From: Rhodovastum atsumiense | Lineage (GTDB): Bacteria; Pseudomonadota; Alphaproteobacteria; Acetobacterales; Acetobacteraceae | Length of the DNA stretch: 64,000 nt | Reading direction: 5' to 3' | Assembly (NCBI RefSeq): GCF_937425535.1 | Contig: NZ_OW485601.1 | Span: 5,067,501 to 5,131,500 of the forward strand | Shown: positions 17,615-25,064 of the stretch, one piece after another | How positions within the stretch are numbered: position 1 is the first letter of the stretch | How the letters are laid out: the number at the start of each line of letters is the position of its first letter | The notes under the pieces: generated by a model | What the model was told of the DNA's origin: nothing | The model's database searches: none | The model's input: only the letters and a program-made list of their open reading frames with translations | Translations under genes and position numbers: made by a program

Positions 17615-18571
17615 ATGCCCGATTGGAAAGCGCTCCAGGAGCGGAGCTTCCTTGAATCCAGCGCGCGCGAGCGGGCCCTCGGCCTGGTCGATGACGGCAG
17701 CTTCACCGAACTGGCCGGCCCGTTCGACCGGCTTTTCAGCCCGCACCTGGAAGCCCTGGGCGAGGCGGTGCAGTTCGACGACGGCATCGTCACCGGCGTC
17801 GGCCGCATCGGCAAGACCCCGATCTTCGTCGTCTCCCAGGAAGGCCGCTTCATCGGTGGCTCGGTCGGCGAGGTCGGCGGCGCCAAGATGGCCAACACCA
17901 TCCGGCTGGCGACCGAGTTCCACGACCAACTGGTGGCGAAGCATCCGGATCTCACGGATGCCGAGAAGCCGATGGTGGTGATCTCCTTCGAAACCGGCGG
18001 CGTGCGGCTGCATGAATCCAACGCCGGCCTGCTCGCGCATGCCGAGGTGATGGACCAGCTGCAGAAGGCGCGCGGCAAGGTGCCGGTGGTCGCGGTGATC
18101 GGATCGAAGGTCGGCTGCTTCGGTGGCATGGGCTTCGTCGCCGCCGCCACCGATGCCATCGTGATGAGCGAGTTCGGCCGCCTCGGCCTGACCGGGCCGG
18201 AAGTGATCGAGCAGGAAATGGGCAAGGAGGAATTCGACGCCTCCGACCGTGGCCTGGTCTTCCGCACCACCGGCGGCAAGCACAAGTACCTCATGGGCGA
18301 CTGCAACTTCCTGGTCGCCGACAGCATCGCCGCCTTCCGTGCCCAGCTTGCCCAACTGGCCGTGCTGCCGGTCGCGGAGTTCGAGAAGCTGCGCCGCATC
18401 GGCTCGCCGGCAGCGGTGGAACGGCAGTTGCGCGCGGTGGCGCTCGCCGCCGAGATGCAGCCGAAGGATGCCCGCGACGTCTGGGCCCGTGCCGGCAACC
18501 CCGACCCCGCCGCGCTGACCGACCTGCCGCTCGAGCAGTTCCTCGGCCTGGCGAAGCGGCTGCAGGTCTGA
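17615..18571 (+). CDS. madC: Malonate decarboxylase carboxyltransferase subunit beta
   Basis: 318 aa, homologous to MdcD and to the beta half of acyl-CoA carboxyltransferases. With MadD it moves the carboxyl group from malonyl-S-ACP to the biotin of MadF, regenerating acetyl-S-ACP. Crotonase-type motifs are evident: FVVSQEGRFIGGSVGEVGGAKM near residues 68-90 and IGSKVGCFGGMGFVAAATDAIVMSEFGRLGLTGPEV near 163-200. A GGAGGG ribosome site precedes the ATG. Confidence 0.92.
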   Translation: MPDWKALQERSFLESSARERALGLVDDGSFTELAGPFDRLFSPHLEALGEAVQFDDGIVTGVGRIGKTPIFVVSQEGRFIGGSVGEVGGAKMANTIRLATEFHDQLVAKHPDLTDAEKPMVVISFETGGVRLHESNAGLLAHAEVMDQLQKARGKVPVVAVIGSKVGCFGGMGFVAAATDAIVMSEFGRLGLTGPEVIEQEMGKEEFDASDRGLVFRTTGGKHKYLMGDCNFLVADSIAAFRAQLAQLAVLPVAEFEKLRRIGSPAAVERQLRAVALAAEMQPKDARDVWARAGNPDPAALTDLPLEQFLGLAKRLQV

Positions 18572-18607
18572 TCCCGCCACGCACACCCGATCTTCAGGAG
18601 AGATTCC

Positions 18608-19501
18608 ATGGAAGAGCAGCAGACCATGATGGGGAAGGGGCGGGAAGCGATCGACCTGATCGTCGATCCCGGCTCCTTCGCCGAAGGCCAGGTTGGCGCC
18701 AAGAGCTTCGAGGACCCCGATTTCGGGCCGGGCGCCGTTGTCGGCACCGCGCAGCTTGATGGCCAGACCTGCACGATCATCGCCAGCGACGCCGAGGCCT
18801 TCAACGAGAAGTTCCCGGTCGTCTACGCCGGCATCATCGGCATGGAGGAAGGCTACAAGATGGCGCAGGCCGTCTATGCCACCCTCGCCGCCGATTCCGA
18901 CAAGCCGCTCGAAGGCAAGCGCCCGCTGGTGCTGATCGTCGACACCCCAGGCAACGGCCCGGGCAAGGTCGAGGAAATCTTCGGCATGAACAAGGCGACC
19001 GGCGCCTACCAGCTGGCGCTGGCGGAAGCGCGGCTGGCCGGGCATCCGATCGTCGCCATGGTGATCGGCCGCGCCATCTCCGGTGCCTTCCTCTGCCACG
19101 GGCTGCAGGCCGACCACATCCTGTCGCTCGATGCCAATTTCGGCACGATGATCCACGTGATGCCGCTGACCAGCGTCTCGCGCATCATCCGCAAGGACCT
19201 GGAGACCCTGCAGGAACTGGCCAAGGGCAACCCGGTCTTCGCCGCCGGCCCGCGCTTCTTCCATGCTCTCGGCGGGGTCGAGGAACTGGTCGACAGCATC
19301 GAGGGCATGCGTCCGGCCATCGCTCGGCACATCCAGGCGATCCGCGCGGCCAAGGCGGCCGGGCAGCAGGACACGCTCGGCCCGTGGGGCCGTGGCGCGC
19401 TCGGCGCCGACCGCAAGGGCCGCGTGGTGCGTCCGAAGGTGATGGCGCTGATGAACCAGGAGTTCGCGGCGGTCGCGGACAAGTACGCCCCGGCGCGCTG
19501 A
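18608..19501 (+). CDS. madD: Malonate decarboxylase carboxyltransferase subunit gamma
   Basis: 297 aa, MdcE family, partner of MadC. Motifs include LVLIVDTPGNGPGKVEEIFG, VIGRAISGAFLCHGLQADHI and FGTMIHVMPLTSVSRI. The C-terminus is shorter than in fused MdcDE enzymes and ends shortly after LGPWGRGALGADRKGR. CAGGAGAG lies just upstream of ATG 18608. Separate MadC and MadD genes are the rule for this system. Confidence 0.92.
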   Translation: MEEQQTMMGKGREAIDLIVDPGSFAEGQVGAKSFEDPDFGPGAVVGTAQLDGQTCTIIASDAEAFNEKFPVVYAGIIGMEEGYKMAQAVYATLAADSDKPLEGKRPLVLIVDTPGNGPGKVEEIFGMNKATGAYQLALAEARLAGHPIVAMVIGRAISGAFLCHGLQADHILSLDANFGTMIHVMPLTSVSRIIRKDLETLQELAKGNPVFAAGPRFFHALGGVEELVDSIEGMRPAIARHIQAIRAAKAAGQQDTLGPWGRGALGADRKGRVVRPKVMALMNQEFAAVADKYAPAR

Positions 19502-19525
19502 ACGGGGCAGGCGGGAGGACCGGTG

Positions 19526-20629
19526 ATGTCAGACGACGCGCTGAATGCCCTGGAACAGGCGCTGATGCTGTTCGGCAACGCGCCCACGCTCGCGGAGATG
19601 CCGCGGCGGGGGCTTGCCGAAAAAGGCATCGCCGGTCCGACCGCGGCCCATGTGATCGAAGAGGTGCATACGCCGCTCAACCTGGCTTATGTCACCTTCA
19701 CGACCGGCTCCTCGGCGTTCCAGAACATCGTCGGGGTGACGCAGGAAGAGATCCCGGACCGCTGCACGGTGGCCCGGGAGATCTTCGCGCGGCTGGGGGT
19801 GGGGCAGGGGGCGCGGATGCTCGTCACCTATCCGCCCCTGGTCAATGTCTTCTCCGCCGAGGCGCTGCGGCAATGCGGCATCGAATGGGGCTTCCTGGCC
19901 CGCTCGAGCCGCGATGCGCTGCTGGTGGCGGCCTGCCGCGAGCAGCCGCGCATCATCCTCGGCGAATCCTCGTTCCTGCGCGCGAGCCTGGAACAGGCGG
20001 CGACGCTGGGGCTCGCGGCGCATCTGCCGCGCTCCTGCCTGCTGGTGACGGCGGGCACGCCGCTGGATGAGGAGCTGCTGCCGGTCGCGCGCCGCTTCGG
20101 CTATGCGGTGCACGATCTCTATGGCTGCCAGGAATTCGGCTGGCTCACCCTCGATGGCCGGGCGCTGCGCGAGGACATCGCGCTGGTGGCCTCGCCGCGC
20201 GGCCCGGCGTACCGGGAACTGGTCGCGGGCGGGCTGCCGACCGGCGACAGCTTCCTCGTCTCGGAGTCGGGCCATGTCTGCGACCGCGAGGGCGGGATCA
20301 TCACCTACCGGCGCGAACGCACCTATCCCGAATACGAGGTGGTGGTGACGCACACCACGGCCACGGCCGCCGCGACGGTGGAGCGAGCCGCCCGTTCCAT
20401 CCTGCGCATCAAGGGGCGCGTGGTGAAGGTCGCGCCCGGGCTGGTCACCGGGGCGGCGGCGACGCGGCTGGAACTGGTGCCGGGCACGCCGGGGGCGCCG
20501 CCGCGCGCGGAGCCGCCGATCGTCATCGAGGGACCGGTGGCCACGCGGCTGTTCGATGCGCTGCTGCGGGCGCAGATGGCGTTCCAGTCGCACGCCAAGA
20601 CCGACCCGGCCTGGACGAAGCGGCGGTGA
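19526..20629 (+). CDS. madH: Acetate:malonate-decarboxylase ACP ligase
   Basis: 367 aa. In Malonomonas, MadH primes the deacetylated carrier protein with acetate and ATP so that the malonate exchange cycle can begin. The sequence has adenylate-forming (PaaK-like) features: TFTTGSSAFQN near residue 57, and a later YGCQEFGW near 200 followed by TYRRERTYPEYEV. It is shorter than typical acyl-CoA synthetases. ATG 19526 is chosen because GGGAGGA stands 7 nt before it; an overlapping GTG is at 19523. It overlaps the next gene's upstream GTG by a few bases, so the two are translationally coupled. Confidence 0.8.
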   Translation: MSDDALNALEQALMLFGNAPTLAEMPRRGLAEKGIAGPTAAHVIEEVHTPLNLAYVTFTTGSSAFQNIVGVTQEEIPDRCTVAREIFARLGVGQGARMLVTYPPLVNVFSAEALRQCGIEWGFLARSSRDALLVAACREQPRIILGESSFLRASLEQAATLGLAAHLPRSCLLVTAGTPLDEELLPVARRFGYAVHDLYGCQEFGWLTLDGRALREDIALVASPRGPAYRELVAGGLPTGDSFLVSESGHVCDREGGIITYRRERTYPEYEVVVTHTTATAAATVERAARSILRIKGRVVKVAPGLVTGAAATRLELVPGTPGAPPRAEPPIVIEGPVATRLFDALLRAQMAFQSHAKTDPAWTKRR

Positions 20630-20631
20630 CC

Positions 20632-21396
20632 ATGTTCGAGCGGCGCCACGTCCTGGCTTTCCCGACCCTGGCGGCGTTGCCCGCGCTGCTGCCGGAGCTG
20701 ATCGCGGCCCTGCCGCCGGTCATGCGCCACCGCGACATCGAGTCGCAGGTGACGCGGTTGTTCCTCACCGGGCTGGTGCCCGGCATCGTGGCGCGGCCGA
20801 CCCGGCCCTGCGGCGCCTGCCAGGGCCAGCTCGGCTTCGCCTTTCCCGTCCGCGTGGGCGAGCAGCGCGTGCGCGCCGCCGTGCTGGTCTCGCCACGGCA
20901 GGTCCGCTCCATCCTCGATCCATGGCAGGTGATGCGCGAGGCATTGGCACAGTCGGGGCCACCGCATCCGGCGCTGCCGCAGATCGCGGGGCTGGCGCGG
21001 CATTGCGGCCTGCCCGTGGGGCTGATCGGCTCGGCGGCGCTGCAGGCGGTGACCAGGCTCGGGGGCTACCTGCGCCCGGACTCCGATCTCGACATCGTCG
21101 TCGCCGCCACCCAGCCGCAAGGTCTGGAGACGTTCTGGGAAGGCATCCAGGCAATCTCCAGCCAGAACGAATGCAAAATAGATGTCGAAATTGACGTAAA
21201 TCAAAGATACGGCGTGAAGCTGGAAGAATATTGTTCTCGCAATATTTCTGTTCTTGTTAAAACGATACACAACGTTTTTGTTACAGATAAAAGCGCATTG
21301 TTTAATAACCATGTGGACCGTGAAGAAGATCGCGTATCCTCATGGCAATTTCCGGGGCGTTGCGCCCCCACAACCTTCCAACCAACGGAGCAATGA
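20632..21396 (+). CDS. madK: Phosphoribosyl-dephospho-CoA transferase (MdcG family)
   Basis: 254 aa from ATG 20632 (GTG 20626 is possible). It transfers the prosthetic group from the CitG-type precursor to Ser30 of MadE. The nucleotidyltransferase signature GSAALQ...YLRPDSDLDIVV is at about residues 137-162, as in MdcG. From about 21160 the base composition turns abruptly AT-rich, yet the coding sense continues through the family's conserved end (DVEIDVNQRYGVKLEEY...VLVKT). The last 30 or so residues extend beyond the usual end. It is 3 nt upstream of madF. The symbol follows the Malonomonas order; the biochemical role follows MdcG. Confidence 0.82.
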   Translation: MFERRHVLAFPTLAALPALLPELIAALPPVMRHRDIESQVTRLFLTGLVPGIVARPTRPCGACQGQLGFAFPVRVGEQRVRAAVLVSPRQVRSILDPWQVMREALAQSGPPHPALPQIAGLARHCGLPVGLIGSAALQAVTRLGGYLRPDSDLDIVVAATQPQGLETFWEGIQAISSQNECKIDVEIDVNQRYGVKLEEYCSRNISVLVKTIHNVFVTDKSALFNNHVDREEDRVSSWQFPGRCAPTTFQPTEQ

Positions 21397-21399
21397 GTC

Positions 21400-21609
21400 A
21401 TGGACGTTAAAGTCAAGATGCCATCGGTGATCGTCTCCCTCGAAGTCGAGGTCGGCGCCGCAGTCACCAAGGGTCAGGTCGTGGCCGTGGTCGAGGCCAT
21501 GAAGATGAAGAACAACTCGCTGGCGCCGGCCGACGGCACGGTGAAGTCGATCGCCGTCAAGGCGGGCGACCGCCTGAAGCCCGGCGGCGTGATCATGACC
21601 ATCGAGTGA
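21400..21609 (+). CDS. madF: Biotin carrier protein of malonate decarboxylase
   Basis: 69 aa, a free-standing biotinyl domain. The biotinylation motif EAMKMKNN places the modified lysine at residue 35, followed by the conserved ADGTVKSIAVKAGD half of the lipoyl/biotinyl fold. It accepts the carboxyl group from MadC/MadD and delivers it to MadB. Its size fits an isolated biotinyl domain without a long Pro/Ala linker. The co-encoded BirA and BioMNY would serve this protein. Confidence 0.93.
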   Translation: MDVKVKMPSVIVSLEVEVGAAVTKGQVVAVVEAMKMKNNSLAPADGTVKSIAVKAGDRLKPGGVIMTIE

Positions 21610-21680
21610 GATCGTGGCGGCGGGGACGGTGCCCCGTCCCCGCCGCATCACCGGAACCTCCAAATGGGGTACGTGACTTG

Positions 21681-22064
21681 GTGATTTATGGACTCGCGCT
21701 GATGGGCGGCTGCATGCTCATCGGCACCCTGGCGGGCGACCTGATCGGCTACCTGGTCGGCATCGATGCCAATATCGGCGGCGTCGGCATCGCGATGCTG
21801 CTGCTGGTGATCATCTCCCGGCGCCTGATGGACCAGGGCAAGCTCTCGAAGCTGGCCGAGGGCGGCATCATGTTCTGGAACGGGATGTATATCCCGATCG
21901 TCGTGGCGATGGCCGCGTCGCAGAACATCCTGGCGGCCTTCGGGTCCGGGGCGCTGGCCTTCATCCTCGGGCTCGCCCCCGTCGCGCTCGGCTTCCTGCT
22001 GATCCGTCCGCTCGCGGCGCTCAGCCCGAAAGAGGCCTCGGCCAAGATCGCGGAGGAAGTGTGA
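21681..22064 (+). CDS. madL: Malonate transporter subunit
   Basis: 127 aa with about four membrane helices. MadL and MadM together form the Na+-coupled malonate/H-malonate importer. GTG 21681 gives the family start VIYGLALMGGCML; TTG 21678 is next to it, and a longer frame from GTG 21606 would add an unlikely Arg/Pro-rich stretch. The end AEEV overlaps into the gap just before madM, whose ATG is 1 nt past the stop. Confidence 0.9.
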   Translation: MIYGLALMGGCMLIGTLAGDLIGYLVGIDANIGGVGIAMLLLVIISRRLMDQGKLSKLAEGGIMFWNGMYIPIVVAMAASQNILAAFGSGALAFILGLAPVALGFLLIRPLAALSPKEASAKIAEEV

Positions 22065-22065
22065 C

Positions 22066-22824
22066 ATGACCGTGCTCTATCATTTCCTTCTCGAATACCC
22101 GCTGATCACGGCCTTCGTCTTTGTCGGCCTGATCATGTGGATCTCCGGCCATCTGGGCAAGGCGACCGGTAACCGCATCCACGGCTCGGCCATCGCCATC
22201 GTGTTCGGCCTGGTCCTGGCCTATGTCGGCGGCAAGTACACCGGCGGCAAGAAGGGCATCGCCGACGTCAGCCTGTTCTCGGGCTTCGCCCTGATGGGCG
22301 GCGCGATGTTCCGCGACTTCGCCATCGTCAGCACCGCCTTCGGCGTGAAGCTGGAGGAGCTGAAGAAGGCGGGCTTGCCCGGCACCATCGCGCTGTTCGT
22401 CTCGATCGCGCTCTCGGTGGCGGTGGGTGCCGCCTTCGGCGCCGCCTTCGGCTATACGAGCCCGGTTGACATGGCCACCCTGGGTGGCGGTGCCGCGACC
22501 TTCATCGTCGGCCCCGTGACCGGCACCGCGCTCGGTGCTTCCTCCGAGGTGATTGCCCTGTCGGTCGCCGCGGGCGTGGTCAAGTCGATCGCCGTGATGA
22601 TCCTGACGCCGCTGCTGGCCAAGCCCGCCGGCATCACCACCCCGGCCGCCGCGGCCGTGTTCGGTGGGCTGATGGGCACCACAAGCGGCACAGCCGCCGG
22701 ATTGGCTGCCACCGATCCGAAGCTGGTCCCTTATGGTGCCCTCACCGCGACCTTCTACACCGGGCTGGGATGCCTGCTGGTGCCGTCGGTCGGTTACATG
22801 GTGCTCAAGGCCCTGTTCGGCTGA
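22066..22824 (+). CDS. madM: Malonate transporter subunit
   Basis: 252 aa, about seven hydrophobic segments, rich in Gly and Ala. The family pattern is seen in FSGFALMGGAMFRDFAIVSTAFGV and GGGAATFIVGPVTGTALGASSEVIALSVAAG. It is the last gene of the mad operon here. No madN-like gene follows, unlike Malonomonas rubra. A strong hairpin lies about 115 nt downstream. Confidence 0.9.
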   Translation: MTVLYHFLLEYPLITAFVFVGLIMWISGHLGKATGNRIHGSAIAIVFGLVLAYVGGKYTGGKKGIADVSLFSGFALMGGAMFRDFAIVSTAFGVKLEELKKAGLPGTIALFVSIALSVAVGAAFGAAFGYTSPVDMATLGGGAATFIVGPVTGTALGASSEVIALSVAAGVVKSIAVMILTPLLAKPAGITTPAAAAVFGGLMGTTSGTAAGLAATDPKLVPYGALTATFYTGLGCLLVPSVGYMVLKALFG

Positions 22825-22938
22825 GACTCTCCGCAAAAAGAGGTCCGGACAGGGCGCCTGCCAGTAACCAAGACCATTTGAGACGACTGATCGAAGGTTT
22901 CAAGGCGCTTGCCTCCGGCGGGTCCTGAAGCCACACAG

Positions 22939-22965
22939 GGGAAGGGGGCGTCACGCTCCCTTCCC
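22939..22965 (+). terminator. Hairpin between madM and bioM
   Basis: A 12-bp stem (22939-22950 with 22954-22965, gggaagggggcg/cgctcccttccc, one G-U pair) with a 3-nt loop. There is no run of T after it, so it is either a weak or Rho-assisted terminator of the mad operon or a structured element before bioM. Confidence 0.5.
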
Positions 22966-22999
22966 ACTTACCACGCCGGCCCCACGGGCGGCGGAACGG

Positions 23000-23686
23000 A
23001 TGACCAGGATGCGGATCGAGGTTCGCTCGGTGTATCAACGCTTCGAGGCGTTCGAAGCCCTGCGTGGCATCGACCTCGTGCTGTCCGAGCGGCGAATCGG
23101 CATCGTCGGCGGCAACGGCTCCGGCAAGAGCACCTTCGCCCGCCTGCTGAACGGGCTGCTGCTGCCCAGCGCCGGCCAGGTGCTGGTGGACGGCCTCGAC
23201 ACCGCTCACGAGGGAAAGGCGGTGCGCCGCAAGGTCGGGTTCGTGTTCCAGAATCCGGACAACCAGATCGTCATGCCGGTGGTGGAAGAGGACGTGGCCT
23301 TCGGGCTGCGCGGCCTGAAACTCTCCCGCGCCGGGCGCGAGGCGCTGGTCGAATCGGTGCTCGACCGCTACGGCCTGCTGTCCCTGCGCGCCCATCCGGC
23401 GCATGCGCTGTCGGGCGGGCAGAAACAATTGCTCGCCCTGGCCGGCGTGCTGGTGACCGAGCCCGATTGCGTCGTGTTCGACGAGCCGACCACGCTGCTC
23501 GACCTGCGCAACGCGCGCATGGTGGCGCGGGTCATCGACGGGCTTGCGCAGACCGCGATCGTGGTGACCCACGACCTCGGCCTGCTCGAGCGCTTCGACC
23601 GGGTGATCGTGTTCGACGAGGGCCGGGTGGTGGCCGACGACCTGCCCGCGCCGGCGCTCGATTTCTACCGGCGGCGCATGCAATGA
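23000..23686 (+). CDS. bioM: Biotin ECF transporter ATPase
   Basis: 228 aa cytoplasmic ABC ATPase. Walker A is GGNGSGKST at residues 37-45, the signature is ALSGGQKQ near 138, Walker B is CVVFDEPTT near 158, and the switch His is in VVTHDLG. The gene is coupled to bioN by an ATGA overlap (23683-23686). ATG 23009 is a possible alternative start. The assignment to biotin rests on the operon with bioN and bioY. Confidence 0.92.
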   Translation: MTRMRIEVRSVYQRFEAFEALRGIDLVLSERRIGIVGGNGSGKSTFARLLNGLLLPSAGQVLVDGLDTAHEGKAVRRKVGFVFQNPDNQIVMPVVEEDVAFGLRGLKLSRAGREALVESVLDRYGLLSLRAHPAHALSGGQKQLLALAGVLVTEPDCVVFDEPTTLLDLRNARMVARVIDGLAQTAIVVTHDLGLLERFDRVIVFDEGRVVADDLPAPALDFYRRRMQ

Positions 23687-24396
23687 GGACCGCGCCGCCC
23701 CCCCTGTCCTCCGTGTTGCACCGCCTGCCGGCGGCGGCCAAGCTGCTGGCGCTGGCCGTGGCGGGGACGGGGCTGGTGCTGGTCGAGGACTGGCGGGCGA
23801 TGCTCGCGGCCTTCGCCGGGGTGGTCCTGCTGTATCCGGTGGCGCGGCTGTCCCCGCTGGTGCCGCTGCGCCAGTTGCGGCCGCTGCTGTGGCTGCTCGG
23901 GGTACTTTTTCTCGCGCAATGGGTGATGGAGGCGTGGCAACTGGGGCTGCTGGTGGTGTTGCGCCTCGCTGCCCTGGTGCTCGCGGCTGACCTGGTGACC
24001 CGGACCACGCGTACCGAGGCGATGATCGCGACGCTGGAACGAGGGCTTGGACCCTTCGCCCGCTTCGGCGTGAACCCGGCCAAGGTGGCACTGGCGATCT
24101 CGCTGGCGCTGCGCTTCATTCCGGTGATCGCCGAGCAGGCGCGCGAGATCCGCGACGCCCAGCGCGCCCGCGGGCTTGACCGCAACCCGCTGGCGCTGTT
24201 GCTGCCGCTGATCGTCCGCACGCTGCGCATGGCCGGCGACGTCGCCGATGCGATCGAGGCACGCTCCGGCGGCGTGGAGGACGCGCCCGTGCCGTCGCCT
24301 TCCCGCAACCCCGAGTCCCGTCAACAGGAATCCCCATGTCCGCAGCCGGATTCACCACGCGCGACGTCGTTTACATTGCCCTCTTCGCTGCCCTGA
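23683..24396 (+). CDS. bioN: Biotin ECF transporter transmembrane (T) component
   Basis: 237 aa, about five membrane segments. The coupling helices typical of EcfT proteins are present in [25 protein letters not shown] (around residues 145-170), with the A-R-G motif. The start overlaps the bioM stop. The tail overlaps the beginning of bioY by 61 nt in another frame, which is unusual but keeps all three genes coupled. Confidence 0.9.
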   Translation: MRTAPPPLSSVLHRLPAAAKLLALAVAGTGLVLVEDWRAMLAAFAGVVLLYPVARLSPLVPLRQLRPLLWLLGVLFLAQWVMEAWQLGLLVVLRLAALVLAADLVTRTTRTEAMIATLERGLGPFARFGVNPAKVALAISLALRFIPVIAEQAREIRDAQRARGLDRNPLALLLPLIVRTLRMAGDVADAIEARSGGVEDAPVPSPSRNPESRQQESPCPQPDSPRATSFTLPSSLP

Positions 24397-24899
24397 CCGC
24401 GGCGCTGTCGATCTTTCCGCCTTTCGTCGTGCCCATGCTCGGCGTGCCGGTGACCGCGCAGTCGCTGGGGCCGATGCTGGCCGGTGCCGTGCTCGGCGCG
24501 CGTCGCGGCGGGCTGGCGATCCTGCTGCTGCTGGTGCTGGTGGCGCTCGGGCTGCCGCTCCTCTCGGGCGGGCGTGGCGGGCTGGGCGTGTTCTTCGGGC
24601 CAAGTGCCGGGTTCATGCTGGGCTGGGTCGTGGGCGCGGTCGTGGTCGGGGCGCTGCACGAACGCTTCTGGGCCACACTGCGGCCGGTCACTTCCTTCCT
24701 GTTCTGCGTCATCGGCGGCATCGTCGTATGCTATGCCATCGGCATTCCCTGGGTGGCGGTGGTGGCGCATCTGCCGCTGGAGAAGGTGGCGATGGGGTCG
24801 GCCGTGTTCATTCCGGGGGATCTGATCAAGGCGGGGCTTGCCGCGGCCGTTGCGGTGACGGTGCGGCGGTCCTATCCACTGATCCGTCGGGCAGCGTAA
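24336..24899 (+). CDS. bioY: Biotin-specific S component
   Basis: 187 aa, six hydrophobic segments. It is the substrate-binding membrane protein of the biotin importer. Typical BioY features: a VPVTAQSLGPMLAGAVLGARRG block near residues 38-60, LGVFFGPSAGFMLGW near 87-101, and a final IPGDLIKAGLAAAVA. No BioR palindrome (TTATnnATAA type) is seen before bioM. The function is well supported by family and operon. Confidence 0.93.
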   Translation: MSAAGFTTRDVVYIALFAALTAALSIFPPFVVPMLGVPVTAQSLGPMLAGAVLGARRGGLAILLLLVLVALGLPLLSGGRGGLGVFFGPSAGFMLGWVVGAVVVGALHERFWATLRPVTSFLFCVIGGIVVCYAIGIPWVAVVAHLPLEKVAMGSAVFIPGDLIKAGLAAAVAVTVRRSYPLIRRAA

Positions 24900-25064
24900 G
24901 GGAAGGCGAGGGCTCCGCCCTCGACCCGGCAGGGGGCAGGGGCCCCCTGCACCCCAATTCGCGCTGCGCGGCACAGAATGGGTTCCAAGGGCGAAGCCCT
25001 TGGTGGAGGTCCAGGAGGCGAAGCCTCCTGGTGGGGGGCGGGGCAACGCCCCGCCAAGGGCACC
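24900..25064. repeat. Multi-hairpin intergenic repeat, copy 1
   Basis: 165 nt made of successive short palindromes: gagggctccgccctc, gggggcaggggccccc, caagggcgaagcccttg, caggaggcgaagcctcctg and ggggcggggcaacgccccgcc. The same palindromes, in the same order with small changes, occur at 33468-33630. It looks like a REP/BIME-type mobile intergenic element that forms a comb of stem-loops in RNA. It separates bioY from the molybdoenzyme gene and may stabilise or terminate the upstream message. Confidence 0.75.

Noticed and set aside
22805-24091. 428-codon minus-strand frame opposite bioM/bioN
   Set aside because: Shadow of recognised ABC and T-component genes.
23000-24899. BioR-type operator before bioMNY
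   Set aside because: Looked for the TTATnnATAA palindrome upstream of 23000 and saw none.
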